A stretch of DNA of 64,000 bases from Oasisia sp. SBJ-2009. Lineage: Eukaryota > Annelida > Polychaeta > Sabellida > Siboglinidae. Location of the stretch: the NCBI GenBank assembly GCA_964017155.1, contig OZ024861.1, forward strand, positions 49,247,513-49,311,512, written 5' to 3'. Under the pieces are notes generated by a model. The model searched no databases. It worked only from the letters and a program-made list of their open reading frames with translations, and was not told the DNA's origin. This document shows, piece by piece, positions 49,201-61,025 of the stretch. Every line of letters starts with the position of its first letter. Position 1 is the stretch's first letter. The position numbers and the translations under genes are program-made.

Positions 49201-49668
49201 TTTCACTGGGGGCATGTACAACCATTTCACTGGGGGCATGTACAACCCCTTCACAGGTGACATGTACAACCACTTCACTGGTGACATGTACAACCACTTC
49301 ACTGGGGGCATGTACAACCACTTCACTTGGGGCATGTACAACCACTTCACTGGGGGCATGTACAACCACTTCACTGGTGACATGTACAACCATTTCACTG
49401 GTGACATGTACAACCACTTCACTGGGGGCATGTACAACCACTTCACTGGGGGCATGTACAACCACTTCACTGGTGACATGTACAATCACTTCACTGGTGA
49501 CATGTACAACCACTTCACTGGGGACATGTACCACTTCACTGGGGGCATGTACAACCACTTCACTGGTGACATGTACAATCACTTCACTGGTGACATGTAC
49601 AACCACTTCACTAGGAACATGTACAGTCACTTCACTGGGGATGTGTACAATCATTTCACAGTATGGTA
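46290..49668. repeat. 24-bp satellite, about 140 copies
   Basis: The unit is CTTCACTGGGGACATGTACA plus ACCA, with GGGGCATG, TTTACA and AGTACAG variants. A higher-order repeat is present: a rare variant with GGAGGCATGTAAAATC at 46651 recurs at 47059, 408 bases (17 units) later. Many long frames on both strands are artefacts of the 8-codon period. Confidence 0.98.
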
Positions 49669-50846
49669 TTTATATTAACACTCCTGGTATTTACATTCAC
49701 ACTTCATGTATTTACATTAACACTCCTGGTATTTACATCCACACTGCTGGTATTTACATCTGCACTGCTAGTATAGACATTCACACTGTTGGTATTCACA
49801 TTCACACTTCTGGTATTTACATTCAAACTACTGGTATTGATAGGCACACTGCTGGAGTTTACATTCACACTGCTGGTACTTACATTCACACCTCTGATGT
49901 TGACATTCATACTCCTGGTATAGTAATTCACACTCCTGGTGTTTACATTCACACTCCTGGTATTTATATTCACACTCCTTGTATTTAAATTCACACTCCT
50001 GGTATTTACATTCATACTCCTGGTGTCTACATTCACACTCCTGGTACTTACATTCACACTCCTGGTATTTACTTTCACACTCCTGGTGTTTACATTCACA
50101 CTCGTGGTACTTACATTCACAATCCTGGTATTTATATTCACACTTCTGGTGTTTACATTCACACTCCTGGTGTCTACATTCACACTCCTGGTACTTACAT
50201 TCACACTCCTGGTATTTACTTTCACACTCCTGGTGTTTACATTCACACTCGTGGTACTTACATTCACAATCCTGGTATTTATATTCACACTTCTGGTGTT
50301 TACATTCACACTCCTGGTGTTTACATTCACACTCCTGGTACTTACATTCACACTCCTGGTATTTACATTCACACTCCCGGTATTTAGATTCACACCCATG
50401 ATATTTACATTCACACTGCTGGTAGTTACATTCAAACTAGTGACATTGACAGTCACACTGCTGGTATTTACATGCACATTCCTGGTATTTGCATACACAC
50501 TCCTGGTATTTAGTCACACTCGTGGTATTTACATTAACATTCCTGGTATTTACATTCACACTCCTGGTATTTACATTCACACTCCTGGTATTTACGTTCA
50601 CACTCCTGGTATTTAGTCACACTCCTGGTATTTACATTCACACTGCTGGTATTTACATTCACACTGCTGGTATTTACATTCACACTCCTGGTGTTTACAT
50701 TCACACATCTGGTATTTATATTCACACTCCTGGTATTTACATTCACACTCCTGGTATTTACATTCACAGTCCTGGTATTTACATTCACACTCCTGGTATT
50801 TACAGTCACACTCCTGGTATTTACATTCACACTCATGGTATTTATA
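49669..50846. repeat. 21-bp satellite, about 56 copies
   Basis: The unit is CACTCCTGGTATTTACATTC plus A. A 147-base (7 unit) higher-order copy is visible: GGTGTCTACATTCACACTCC at about 50022 recurs at about 50169 with the same order of variants. It ends about ten bases from the exon 2 donor. Confidence 0.97.
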
Positions 50847-50856
50847 TCTCACTTAC

Positions 50857-51150
50857 GTCATCCCCGTACATGAGCACGGACTGAGCGAGCCGTGCCAGAC
50901 TCCCCGAGAAGGCTTTGTTCAGATACACTTTGTCGAACTCTGTGAGACTGAACTCACCCGGGGGCGTGAACAACACTAGCGCCCCTTTGCGAGTGGTGTA
51001 GGTCTTAGGAAGGAGCAGCTCGCGATCGCCACGGAAACTGCGGGCGGAGATGGCGGATGTCATGCGTGACTGCCTCCGTACGTACCGCTTCTGGTGCAGG
51101 ATGTCATCCGGAACCAGGACGGGCAAACTCGTGAACTCGGCTGACACCAT
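50857..51150 (-). CDS. KIAA2012: KIAA2012-like exon 2 (conserved N-terminal domain)
   Basis: 294 nt, phase 0/0. The acceptor is CTTTCCAG before ATGGTG; the donor is GATGAC|GTAAGT. It encodes MVSAEFTSLPVLVPDDILHQ, RSFRGDRELLLPKTYTTR, KGALVLFTPPGEFSLTEFDK and AFSGSLARLAQSVLMYGDD. The LPKT-TRKGAL-L segment is the best evidence for family membership. GC content and codon use are clearly coding compared with the flanking satellite. Confidence 0.93.
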
Positions 51151-51261
51151 CTGGAAAGGTTGGCAAAATGTCATTTAGAATGGAAGCAAATGATTAAAAG
51201 ATATAAATCTTTAATACTGTTTTGTTTTAACCACAGCTAAATACTTAAATACTATGCACTA

Positions 51262-51271
51262 TATAAATATA

Positions 51272-51326
<55 letters not shown>

Positions 51327-51426
51327 ATATATATATATATAATTTATATATATATGTATATATATGTATGTATACATATATATATCTATATATATATATA
51401 TATATACATACATACATACATATATA
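51262..51426. repeat. (TA)n tract
   Basis: TA dinucleotides with AATTTATA and TGTATG interruptions. Confidence 0.95.
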
Positions 51427-51544
51427 TGACTGTGGATGTATGCGTTTGTGTACATGCATGTTTATGTGTAATGTGTACAAAGGTTAATGTCCTGATATTT
51501 GTATGTAGATGGTAGTTTGTCTTTTGACTGCGATTTTTCCACCA

Positions 51545-51830
51545 CATTGATGTTCGTGAAAATCTTCATCAAGTTGGAAGTATATCATTCAAGTACAATT
51601 TCTGATTACACAACTAATAATTTCTACTCACTTCAACGTTTCAACCACCATCGACGGCCTTCTTCAGGAACTGAACAATCAGTTCCTGAAGAAGACCATC
51701 GACGGCCTTCTTCAGGAACTGAACAATCAGTTCCTGAAGAAGGCCGCCGATGGCGGTTGAAATGTCGAAGTGAGTAGAAATTATTAGTTGTGTAATCAGA
51801 AATTGTACTTGAATCACATTGATGTTTTTG
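51545..51830. mobile_element. Penelope-type terminal repeats in inverted pair
   Basis: An imperfect palindrome: the left half has TTGGAAGTATATCATTCAAG, TTTCTGATTACACAACTAAT and TTCAACGTTTCAACCACC; the right half is its reverse complement. Two direct copies of CGACGGCCTTCTTCAGGAAC form the centre. The ends resemble those of the element at 16.5-17.15 kb. Confidence 0.65.
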
Positions 51831-51867
51831 GCAATCTATTTTGTCCAATTCCATTTCAACTTTATCA

Positions 51868-52353
51868 ACACACACACCCGCGCACACGCGCACACGCGCA
51901 CAAACGCACGCGCACAAACGCACGCACGCGTGCACGCACACGCACACGCGCACACACGCACACACGCACCCACACGCGCACACGCGCGCGCGCACGCGCA
52001 CGCGCACGCGCACGCGCACGCGCACGCGCACGCGCACGCGCACGCGCACGCGCACGCGCACGCGCACGCGCACGCGCACGCGCACGCGCACACGCACACG
52101 CACACGCACACGCACACGCACACGCACACGCACACGCACACGCACACGCACACGCACACGCACACGCACACGCACACGCACACGCACACGCACACGCACA
52201 CGCACACGCACACGCACACGCACACGCACACGCACACGCACACGCACACGCACACGCACACGCACACGCACACGCACACGCACACGCACACGCACACGCA
52301 CACGCACACGCACACGCACACGCACACACGCACACACGCACACACGCACACAC
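51868..52353. repeat. (CACGCG)n and (CACACG)n microsatellite
   Basis: Nearly 490 bases of alternating pyrimidine-purine: mixed CA/CG, then GCGCAC units (51975-52090), then GCACAC units (52085-52330). HTHTHT and RTRTRT frames are artefacts. Confidence 0.98.
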
Positions 52354-53359
52354 ATTGGTGTGCATATGTGAGACAATGTGTGATTCCTGCATATATATTT
52401 TGATAAATGAGATGCAACATTAACTTGGAAACACACGGACGTCTATACAACTTAAATTAACATCTCACACAACTAAATTCTTAATATGGATCTGATCTGC
52501 ACTTTTCATGTCACTGTGACCAGTCGGTATTTCTAATACATGAACTCTCCATGTTCATGTTGAGTTGTAGTAAAACTATTACAGCAAAATGTTATAATAA
52601 TTTAACATGTACTTTGTGCATATGTTTATTTTGATGTGAACCATTAGTTGATAAAGCAGATCTTGAAATGCCACGTTATCTTACATCACACGGTGTTTTA
52701 GCATCCCATATAACCGAACAGATAACATCAATCCATCTGTACTTTTCATGTCATGCCAGTCGATGTAATATACTTCAATGTTGGGTCACACTCAGACTAT
52801 CGTAACAACAATGGGTGCGTTATGAGTGTTTTTTCTCCATGTAACCCATTAGCTGATTCAGTAGACATTCATTTGAAATGTCACGGTATATCATGCATGC
52901 AATGTTTCTACATGCAAGGCTGGCATATGTTATTTGTCTGACAAGACTGTGATAAGGGCAAGTGGCATGATGTGCGGAACAATATAGGAACAATTTATAG
53001 TGCATTCAATTTTATACTGTTCATTAATTGTATCCTGAATGTTACAATATGGCATATTACGATGTGACTTAAACCATTGTTTCTGTTTATACAACAACTG
53101 AAGTAATTGTGCTTGTTTTCCCTCAGTATATTTAGGTGGAGAAATTCCGTATTCACTGGGGTAGGAACGTCGATCTGGTCTATGTAAATGTGTTTGGATG
53201 TGCACATGTATTTAATGCACAAACAAACTGTCTCACAGAACTAACAACAACTACAACAACAAAACAAAAACAAAAACATTACACATGCATGTATTATTAT
53301 ATCTATTTTGTACTCATTACCCTATTTTATATGTTTTATTGCTGTCATTTTAAATACTC

Positions 53360-53490
53360 TGTATGCTTGTTATGATTGTTATGTCTCGTTGCTTTACACT
53401 TGTTTGTCGGAAAATAGCTCAGATGAGCTTAGATGTTATCAAATTCTCATGTAAACCAACGTTAAATAAAGCTTCTTGTATCTTGTATTA
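53360..53490 (+). mobile_element. Possible LINE 3' tail
   Basis: AT-rich sequence ending AATAAAGCTTCTTGTATC TT, which looks like a retroelement 3' end with polyadenylation signal. No coding part is adjacent. Confidence 0.3.
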
Positions 53491-53892
53491 TGTACACCCT
53501 GTGCATTCATCACATGAAACATCTATAATTAATAATTAACTGCTTGGCTACTAACCGTGCAAGAGTCAATATGACCAACAAAGTGACTGTTGTTAGTAGT
53601 GATTTAATTAAATCACCTACAGACACACTCAGTTAATGTAATCAAATACGTAACATTTATCAATCATTATATCATAAGCAGATCTATTTAAAGACGTATG
53701 AAAATTGATGTGTGGATCAATACCACGTCTCGGATGCCTACTATTTGTCTAAACCGATTCCTTGAGAGTCTAAGTTGCCGGCCAATCATGCATGTGAGAT
53801 CAGTTTATGCCCAATAATTTTTGTGTCAAACAATGGAACTGGCTGTTATTAATATCTCATTTGAAGAAGCACACAAACTGCTGTGGCTCCAT

Positions 53893-54378
53893 TGAAAGCG
53901 ACATGGTCCGTTCGTGACTTTTAATTTTTATTGCAAAATCATGTTATACGGTATAAATTATACCTATTATAGCATACAGCCAGTCAAAATATGTTTTCAT
54001 GTACCGTTTAGGGGTTGAAAATAGACACGGTAAGGGGTGCTTAACTCTATTTACACATCCACCATGAGGCGTTTTTGAAACCATTGTAGGCGTGGCTAAA
54101 AGCCCAGAAGGAAATGCATGATCACGCGATGCAGTATCACGTGAACACAAGTTGACGCCACTAACACCACACCCAGCCAGGTGCACAGCTCCCAGTTGGT
54201 AAAGGTCACTCGCAGCGATTTGAGTGACAGCGTATATAAATATTCGACGTTTAACATTATGAAGTCAGTTTTGTTTCAATAACTCATTTATTGGCAGTCA
54301 GGACGCTACAAAACTTATACTGATTAACATGGTTTTGCAATAAAAATAAAAAGCCAGGAACGGACCATGTCGCTTTAA
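53893..54378. mobile_element. Inverted-repeat element (MITE-like), about 485 bp
   Basis: The left end AAAGCGACATGGTCCGTTC with an AT-rich follow-on TTTTTATTGCAAAATCATG is matched, inverted, by the right end CATGGTTTTGCAATAAAAAT to GGACCATGTCGCTTTAAG. Arms are about 55 bases. No transposase frame is present. A half copy is at 1015-1138. Confidence 0.75.
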
Positions 54379-55534
54379 GATAATGGGTCAGTGGCTAAAC
54401 AATTACAGCATTGCCTGTGGTGTGTAAGCCTAGAGCACTGACTGAACCTTGGCTCAGCTCAGTGTGGGTTTAATTTAACACTCATTAACAACTCTGGCCA
54501 GTAATATAATAGTAGATATAACACAGTGTTACACACCAAGTTATTAGTCGTTGGCAGCATTAACCCTCCAGTCTAGTCTATCAGCGCAAATGACAGATCC
54601 TGTTTGATTCAATTTAACTGCTCTGATGACAATATAATGACTGTATTTTAAGACGCCTTATAAATGATCATTTAATTCTGCAATGGCTTGTTTATTGGAA
54701 GCCATTGTCTTATATGACAGGCATTTCTTGTGGTTATTGTGTTGGTAATTTTATCCTATAACTACATAATATTATACATGGAAAATCAATGGTTGAATAA
54801 GTTAGGCCTCAATTTGAAAAGGATATTTTATATTATAGTTCCAAAATGGAACTGTGGTTATATTCCAAATTTTGTACGTTTTTAGCAATCAAGCAATTTA
54901 CTTCTATAAATATATGTGCCTGTGATCGAGTGCTAAATAAACAAAGATGCTGCATGAATGATTGATTTCGCTTTTTTTACTGTTCACACCCACATATTAA
55001 CAGCCTGACGCCCACTGTAATCATTGTTAATTATTAATCTATTTCAAATTCACACAGTCCACAAGTTGCATGACAAACTGTGAAGTTACACACTCCAAGA
55101 TGATCAGCCAAATGAACCATAATCCCCTTGTGTACAATCACAATTAAGATTTGCCAAACTCCTTCAATCCCACAGGTTTGGCTTCAAGTACATCAGAACT
55201 GGTGGAGACATACATGTATTATTGTAATCATTCGCCAAGCAGTCCAACGTCCCAACACTCAGGATTTTAATTATGCATGTTGCAGACTTACTCAACAAGA
55301 GGAGATTGCCCTGACGACAGACAGGGTGTCGAGTTGTTGGTCTATTTGTAACAACCTTGCTACTTCCTCGATGCAGATTCGCCTCGCGATCAATACAAGT
55401 TGTAATTCACAATGATTTTAATATGAACTCTCACCACATGTGGGTGAGATATAATGAGCGATGTCATAACTAGTCACTGACAAATAACTACACATTTCTA
55501 TAATTATAACAATTTTATTTAATGAGTATTAATA

Positions 55535-56760
55535 AAGAACAAGTCTTGAATGACTCTGCAACCTGTCTTCAGTGACCACTGTCCAACCAGAATTTTTTTG
55601 TAAGACTGCAAACCTCTTTTGTATGACCACCGTCCCACACAATTTATCTAGTAAGACCACTGACCCAATATAGCCTGTCTTATAAGACCACTGTCTCCAC
55701 ACAATTGTCTTATAAGACCACCCGTCTCCACACAACCTGTCTTGTAAGACCACTGTCATACACAACCTCTCTTGTAAGACCACTGTGTCCACACAATCTG
55801 TCTTGTAAGACCACTGTATCCACACAACCTGTCTTGTAAGACCACTGTCTCCATACAATCTGTCTTGTAAGACCACTGTCATACACAACCTGTCTTGCAA
55901 GACCACTGTCATACACAACCTGTCTTGTAAGACCACTGTCATACACAACCTGTCTTGTAAGACCACTGTCATACACAACTTGTCTTGTAAGACCACTGTC
56001 ATACACAACCTGTCTTGTAAGACCATTGTCTCCATACAACCTGTCTTGTAATACCACTGTCATACACAACCTGTCTTGTAAGACCACTGTCATACACAAC
56101 CTGTCTTGTAAGACCACTGTCTCCACACAACCTGTCTTGTAAGACCACTGTCATACACAACCTGTCTTGTAAGACCACTGTCATACACAACCTGTCTTGT
56201 AAGACCACTGTCATACACAACCTGTCTTGTAAGACCACTGTCATACACAACCTGTCTTGTAAGACCATATTGTCATACACAACTTCTCTTGTTAGACCAC
56301 TGTCTCCACACAACCTCTCTTGTTAGACCTCTGTCCAACACAGCCTGTCTTATAAGACCACTGTACCAGACAACCTATCTTGTAAGACCACTGTACCACA
56401 CAACCTGTCTTGTAAGACCACTGTCCCACACAACCTCTCTTGTAAGACCACTGTCTCCACACAACCTATCTTGTAAGACCACTGTCTCCACACAACATGT
56501 CTTGTAAGACCACTATCTCCACACAACCTCACTTATAAGACCACTGTCTCCACACAACCTCACTTATAAGACCAGTGTCTCCACACAACCTCACTTATAA
56601 GACCTCGAGTCCACACAACCTCACTTATAAGACCACTGTCTCCACACAACCACACTTGTAAGACCACTGTCTCCACACAACCTGTCTTTTATGACCACTG
56701 TCCCCACAATATGTCTTGTATGACCACTGCCCACACTGTCCGACCTCTCTTGTAAGACTG
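55535..56760. repeat. 30-bp minisatellite, about 40 copies (intron 1)
   Basis: The unit is TGTCTTGTAAGACCACTGTC plus ATACACAACC; variants have TCCACACAAC or CCACACAAC and lengths of 28-31. Flanking units are more diverged than central ones. Confidence 0.96.
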
Positions 56761-57095
56761 GAATCAGTCTCCAAATATATTATCTCTTAGATGATCACAT
56801 ATATCATGTTGATTAGTAAGCGTAAGACTAGATCGACATGTTCTCACAAACAACTTTTTTATTAATTGTCTTCACAAAGTGTCCTTCTGTGTTGACAATC
56901 TGTTGTGTAAAATCAACGTAGACAACGCACAGACAAACTGTCTTGGAAGACCATGCAGTATATGTTATCAGTGATCTATTATTATATATATAGCTATAGA
57001 CAACCTGTCTAGTGTGAACACTGTCATCGGGCACACATGCAGACAACCATGCATGCAGCGGCTGCACGCATGTTCTCGCACACATATACTGACAT

Positions 57096-57206
<111 letters not shown>

Positions 57207-57254
57207 CATACTCCATGGAGATTTTCACAAGAAATCTACAAACGATTAACTCAC

Positions 57255-57344
57255 CCTATCGTCTGCAGGGCTTAGATCAACGGCTAATTCCAGCTGCCCG
57301 TCCCAGGTGCCTTTTCCACGAGCCAGATCGGTGAAAGTTGCCAT
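57255..57344 (-). CDS. KIAA2012: KIAA2012-like exon 1 (start codon)
   Basis: 90 nt from ATG to donor GATAGG|GTGAGT, phase 0. It encodes MATFTDLARGKGTWDGQLEL and AVDLSPADDR. The ATG is the first in frame with exon 2 and follows GACGGCC. The short leader before the conserved LLLPKT block has about the expected length for the family as I recall it. Confidence 0.85.
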
Positions 57345-58972
57345 GGCCGTCAGACTTACAGACCGAAGTGTCAATTTCGTCGTCCAGGTAATTGCCAGCT
57401 ATATTTGTCAAAATTAAGAAGGCTGTCCTGTCCGTCTAAACAGATACTGACTCCGCAATACACTAATCAAATCAAATACAAAATCTCCATTGCGCGACTA
57501 ATTTCCTCTTCGGACATCTGTAAACACAGAGCGATTGCAATCACGCAGATTTGTGTATTGTCTGAGACACACGACACTTTGGTTGCCGGTAGAACTCACT
57601 GGTAGAACTCTATTTACTCGGCGCCAAGGGAACATCTCGCTCACTGATCTGATAGGCGTGAATGCCCCTGGCAGACGAGTCCATTTTAATTACCGAATAT
57701 TATTTTATGGCATTACTGGCTCGTGAGTATGAAGTGTAAGCATAATGAAACATATACAACCCTCCATCTGATGTAATCAATATCATAATGCTGCATATTA
57801 AACTTAACAAGTGGATTCATATAAACAAGTGGATTGCTATAACATTCTATCCACCCTTTTGTAGCAGTGGACTTGCCAATGGTACATCCCCTTCCGTTTC
57901 CGGTTTTCAGCGTCCAAAACATAAACATGGTACGAAGTTGTTATTTAATCTGTGATTATCACAGCTAATTTAAATCATCATGCTTTTGTTACTTCACGGG
58001 TAACTGCCTTAACATCGTAGTTTCATTCCCTTTAGTCTGATGTTGCATCGAATGTTGAAAATATGAATTTGGACACATTTATGTCGACATGTACTCAGCC
58101 GTTGCCACGTATACGCCGGTCGTAGGCCTAAACATTAACGACAGCTAAAATTGCACAAGAAGTGCCAACTATTTTTTGTGACTTGCACGGCGTTCTAGAC
58201 TTGTATTTGTATGCGCTTAATGTTCAAGTGTCATATAATAGACTATAAATGTCATGAAAGAACGTATACTATAGACCTATCCGTTATGATCAATAATAAT
58301 TCGGTAATCTTCCGGTTAACTCAATAACTGGCCTAATTTATTAAGCCATTTAGGGCCTTGTCGAAACGGTTTGTCCACCTTTTTTCGATATGTGTTCGGA
58401 ATGTCATTCTACATCATTTCCGGTACAAAGAAGTAAGATATTATTTTCTTAAATTGCATTGTAGATCAATTTAATGCCATCAAGATTCAAGTTGACATAA
58501 ACAACAAGCCAGTGTCACAGGGCATGAACAGTTATCGCACCCCAGACGCATCACAACTGCAAAAGCGATGCCTTGCGATTTACGGATATGTGCCCAAACT
58601 GAAGGCTACATCATTAATTTTTATTCTATATCATGCAGATTTAGTTGTTTTTAATTTAGAAAATATTGCTAATTGTTTTTATTTCGACTTCGCAATGCAC
58701 ACGCAAGACATCGCGTTTGCGGTCATGTAAGTAGATGTGCGGCCTGGCACTTCTTGGGGAAAACCCCTTTGAGACTCAACTTAGTTTTAGACAAATAGCT
58801 CTGTAGTTTGCATGCAACAGAATAATAATAATTATTACTACATATTACCATGATGCATATATGAAGATAATGACAAAAGGCAAATATTGATGCAAATTGG
58901 CTTTGGATGTCATGAATGTATTCCATCAAATGGCATGCATGATTTCTGTTTCAGGAGCCAGCAGTTGAGTCG
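57345..58972. promoter_or_regulatory. Divergent promoter region between KIAA2012-like gene and TMEM258
   Basis: The two genes point away from each other. A probable non-coding first exon of TMEM258 ends near 58432 with AAAGAA|GTAAGA. No TATA box is convincing. No transposon or satellite is seen in this stretch, unlike the surrounding sequence. Confidence 0.45.
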
Positions 58973-59070
58973 ATGAGTCGGTATGTCAGCCCAATCAACC
59001 CGGCTGTCTTCCCACATCTCACCATCGTTCTGTTGTGCATAGGCGTCTTCTTCATGGCCTGGTTCTTTGT
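58973..59070 (+). CDS. TMEM258: TMEM258 coding exon 1
   Basis: The exon begins at 58955 after GTTTCAG. Six codons without ATG (EPAVES) precede the start at 58973. It ends TTCTTTGT|GTATCC, phase 2. It encodes [20 protein letters not shown] and [12 protein letters not shown], the first helix. Confidence 0.95.
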
Positions 59071-59647
59071 GTATCCTTTTTCTGTCACCATATGTACACA
59101 CGTTTGGTGTCATCACCAAATTATATCCAAACAAATACCATGATTATATGTTACTAAAGCACCTAGGCTAAATGTGGTAATGTACTGAAATGTTGTTATG
59201 CATTAATTTAGCATTCAAATATTTACACTTTTACATGGCATATTGTCATGTTAAAATAACGCCACAGGTTCGTAGTATCAAACATTGTTGATGTATACGG
59301 TAGATTAAAACTGGTGTGGACCTGCATGACTTTTGTTTTGGTGAGAAAATATTGTGTACATAAAATATATAAAATGTTGACTCTTGAGATAATCATGGTG
59401 CACTGCCAAAGTGGTTAGGGTAGTTGGCAAACATATTAACTGCTATAATGCAATATACAATACAACTTCATTTTGGATTGTTCGCCAGTATTAACAATAT
59501 AACATTATGAAAATTGATTAGTTATATTTGAGCAGTTACGTTTTCTGGATATACAGCGGTTTACAAATAAAAATTATTATTTTGATGGTGTGAAATTGGT
59601 TATGTAAATTCATTTGTCTGTTACTAACTCCTTGACCTCATTGTCAG

Positions 59648-59774
59648 TTATGAGGCGACATCTACAAAGTTCAAGCGTGACATATTCAAGGAGCTGCTTG
59701 TATCATTTGTGGCATCAGTATTTATGGGTTTTGGCGTACTCTTCCTTCTCCTCTGGGTTGGCATCTACGTCTGA
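59648..59774 (+). CDS. TMEM258: TMEM258 coding exon 2
   Basis: The acceptor is CATTGTCAG; the first base completes Val (GT+T). It encodes [20 protein letters not shown] and [20 protein letters not shown], then V and TGA. A donor, CCAG|GTATGT, lies four bases after the stop. Confidence 0.97.
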
Positions 59775-60772
59775 CCAGGTATGTATGAATGTCGTAAAAT
59801 GGTGTCTTGGTACCCCAGTGGTCTGCCTTACAAATTACAAATGCCAAGAAACAGCTTTCAGTAACTTTAGAGTTTGTTGAAGGGACGTGGAACAAAAATT
59901 GCAGAATTTTTAATACAGCATGCCATCTCGAAAAACTGCGTAATTTTATTCTTAAACTGTATCAGCGTGAACACTCTTGTGTAGTTTTCTTTCATTACCT
60001 GTCAAAGGCAAATTTAATATTGACCAATTTTAAACTATTTATTTACTTGTTACGTTTTAGTACAATTTCTACTAACGTTTTAACAGGTATTGTTTATATC
60101 ATGGACGTTTTAATAATATACTATTTTGTAATATATTTCTATTTATGTATTTATTTTATTTTCTTGTACATGTTAAACCTATTTTTACAAAACTGCAACA
60201 CGGAGTGGTACCACTGAAATGGCAGATGGGAATCAAAGTGTGTGGATAAACGACTCATGATGAGTTGATAACAAATATTGTGGTAGTTAATATCCCTACT
60301 TTCATAGGCAATAAAGCCGTTTTCAATGTAAACAATCACAGAATTTGTTGCTATGACACCTAAATTGTTACATCTGCATGGTTTATGGTGTAGCATTATA
60401 ACAGTCGTTCACGTACATAAAAGTGTAGCTCGACTCCTGATATATAAAAGTGTAACTTGGCTTCTGAATTGGAGGCATTAAGCAAAATCAATAAATGAGC
60501 CAGCGTATTTGTATACATGTCAAGCAAAACTACAAACAAGGCTAGATGTCTGCCTTCATGATATTGGATCTTACTAGAATCTTCCACTTTGAAACAACAC
60601 TCAGAGTTAACCATCCATGTGGAAATGTTGATTGTAGTTGCTAATTGTGAATTTGTGTTAACTGAAAAGTGCATTACACCAAACCTTTTGTTATCTTTTA
60701 AATCATCTTAATCATATACACTTATATACTACTCTATTACTAGACTAATCATCATGCTTACTGCTGTTTCAG

Positions 60773-61025
60773 AACCGTCACCACTACAAATTCAAGTTCA
60801 CATGTTTGCCCAAAGATTTACCCTTCACATTTCCATCAAGAAAGACGATATTTCTGGGTGCAAAATGGACAGTATCCACTTGCATTTACAGCAGTGATCG
60901 CAGCGAGGAGTGGACCAAATCAGTCTCAGTCGTCACCATGGCTGTATCCAGAGAACGTTTTCTCTTTTTTATTTGTTGTACATTTAAGAAGATAATTATG
61001 CAATAAATTGCTAGCTTAATATGTT
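60773..61025 (+). other. TMEM258: TMEM258 3' UTR exon with polyadenylation signal
   Basis: The acceptor CTGCTGTTTCAG is followed by AACCGTCACC. AATAAA is at 61002-61007. The exon is joined to the short UTR left after the stop codon. Open frames inside are not conserved-looking. Confidence 0.65.

Larger units (their letters stand above)
58973..59774 (+). other. TMEM258: TMEM258 gene, coding span
   Basis: Two coding exons give a 74-residue protein. The start [16 protein letters not shown] and end [19 protein letters not shown] match TMEM258 as I know it. In vertebrates it is a two-helix ER membrane protein associated with oligosaccharyltransferase (N-glycosylation). Two hydrophobic segments are visible: [18 protein letters not shown] and [20 protein letters not shown]. 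The loop between them, [15 protein letters not shown], is basic. The vertebrate protein has about five extra N-terminal residues; here the first in-frame ATG corresponds to its internal MSRY methionine. Confidence 0.97.

Noticed and set aside
46183..49988. Open frames up to 548 codons (for example a MYNHFTGD repeat)
   Set aside because: The 24-bp unit gives an 8-codon period open in several frames on both strands. The interval is intron 2, bounded by phase-matched splice sites.
51655..51775. Hammerhead ribozyme in the Penelope-type terminal repeat
   Set aside because: A CTGAAGA and a downstream GAAAC resemble the catalytic core, and such ribozymes are known in Penelope-like elements, but stem II does not pair immediately beside the core and I could not place stems I and III. 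A covariance-model search would decide.
51633..52450. [18 protein letters not shown] and CVCVCV open frames
   Set aside because: Dinucleotide and hexanucleotide repeat, open in many frames; not a protein.
58512..58730. 72-codon frame upstream of TMEM258
   Set aside because: It falls in the presumed first intron, has no family resemblance, and is not in phase with the TMEM258 start.
60806..61006. 66-codon frame after TMEM258
   Set aside because: It lies in the predicted 3' UTR exon, runs into the polyadenylation signal and has no recognisable domain.
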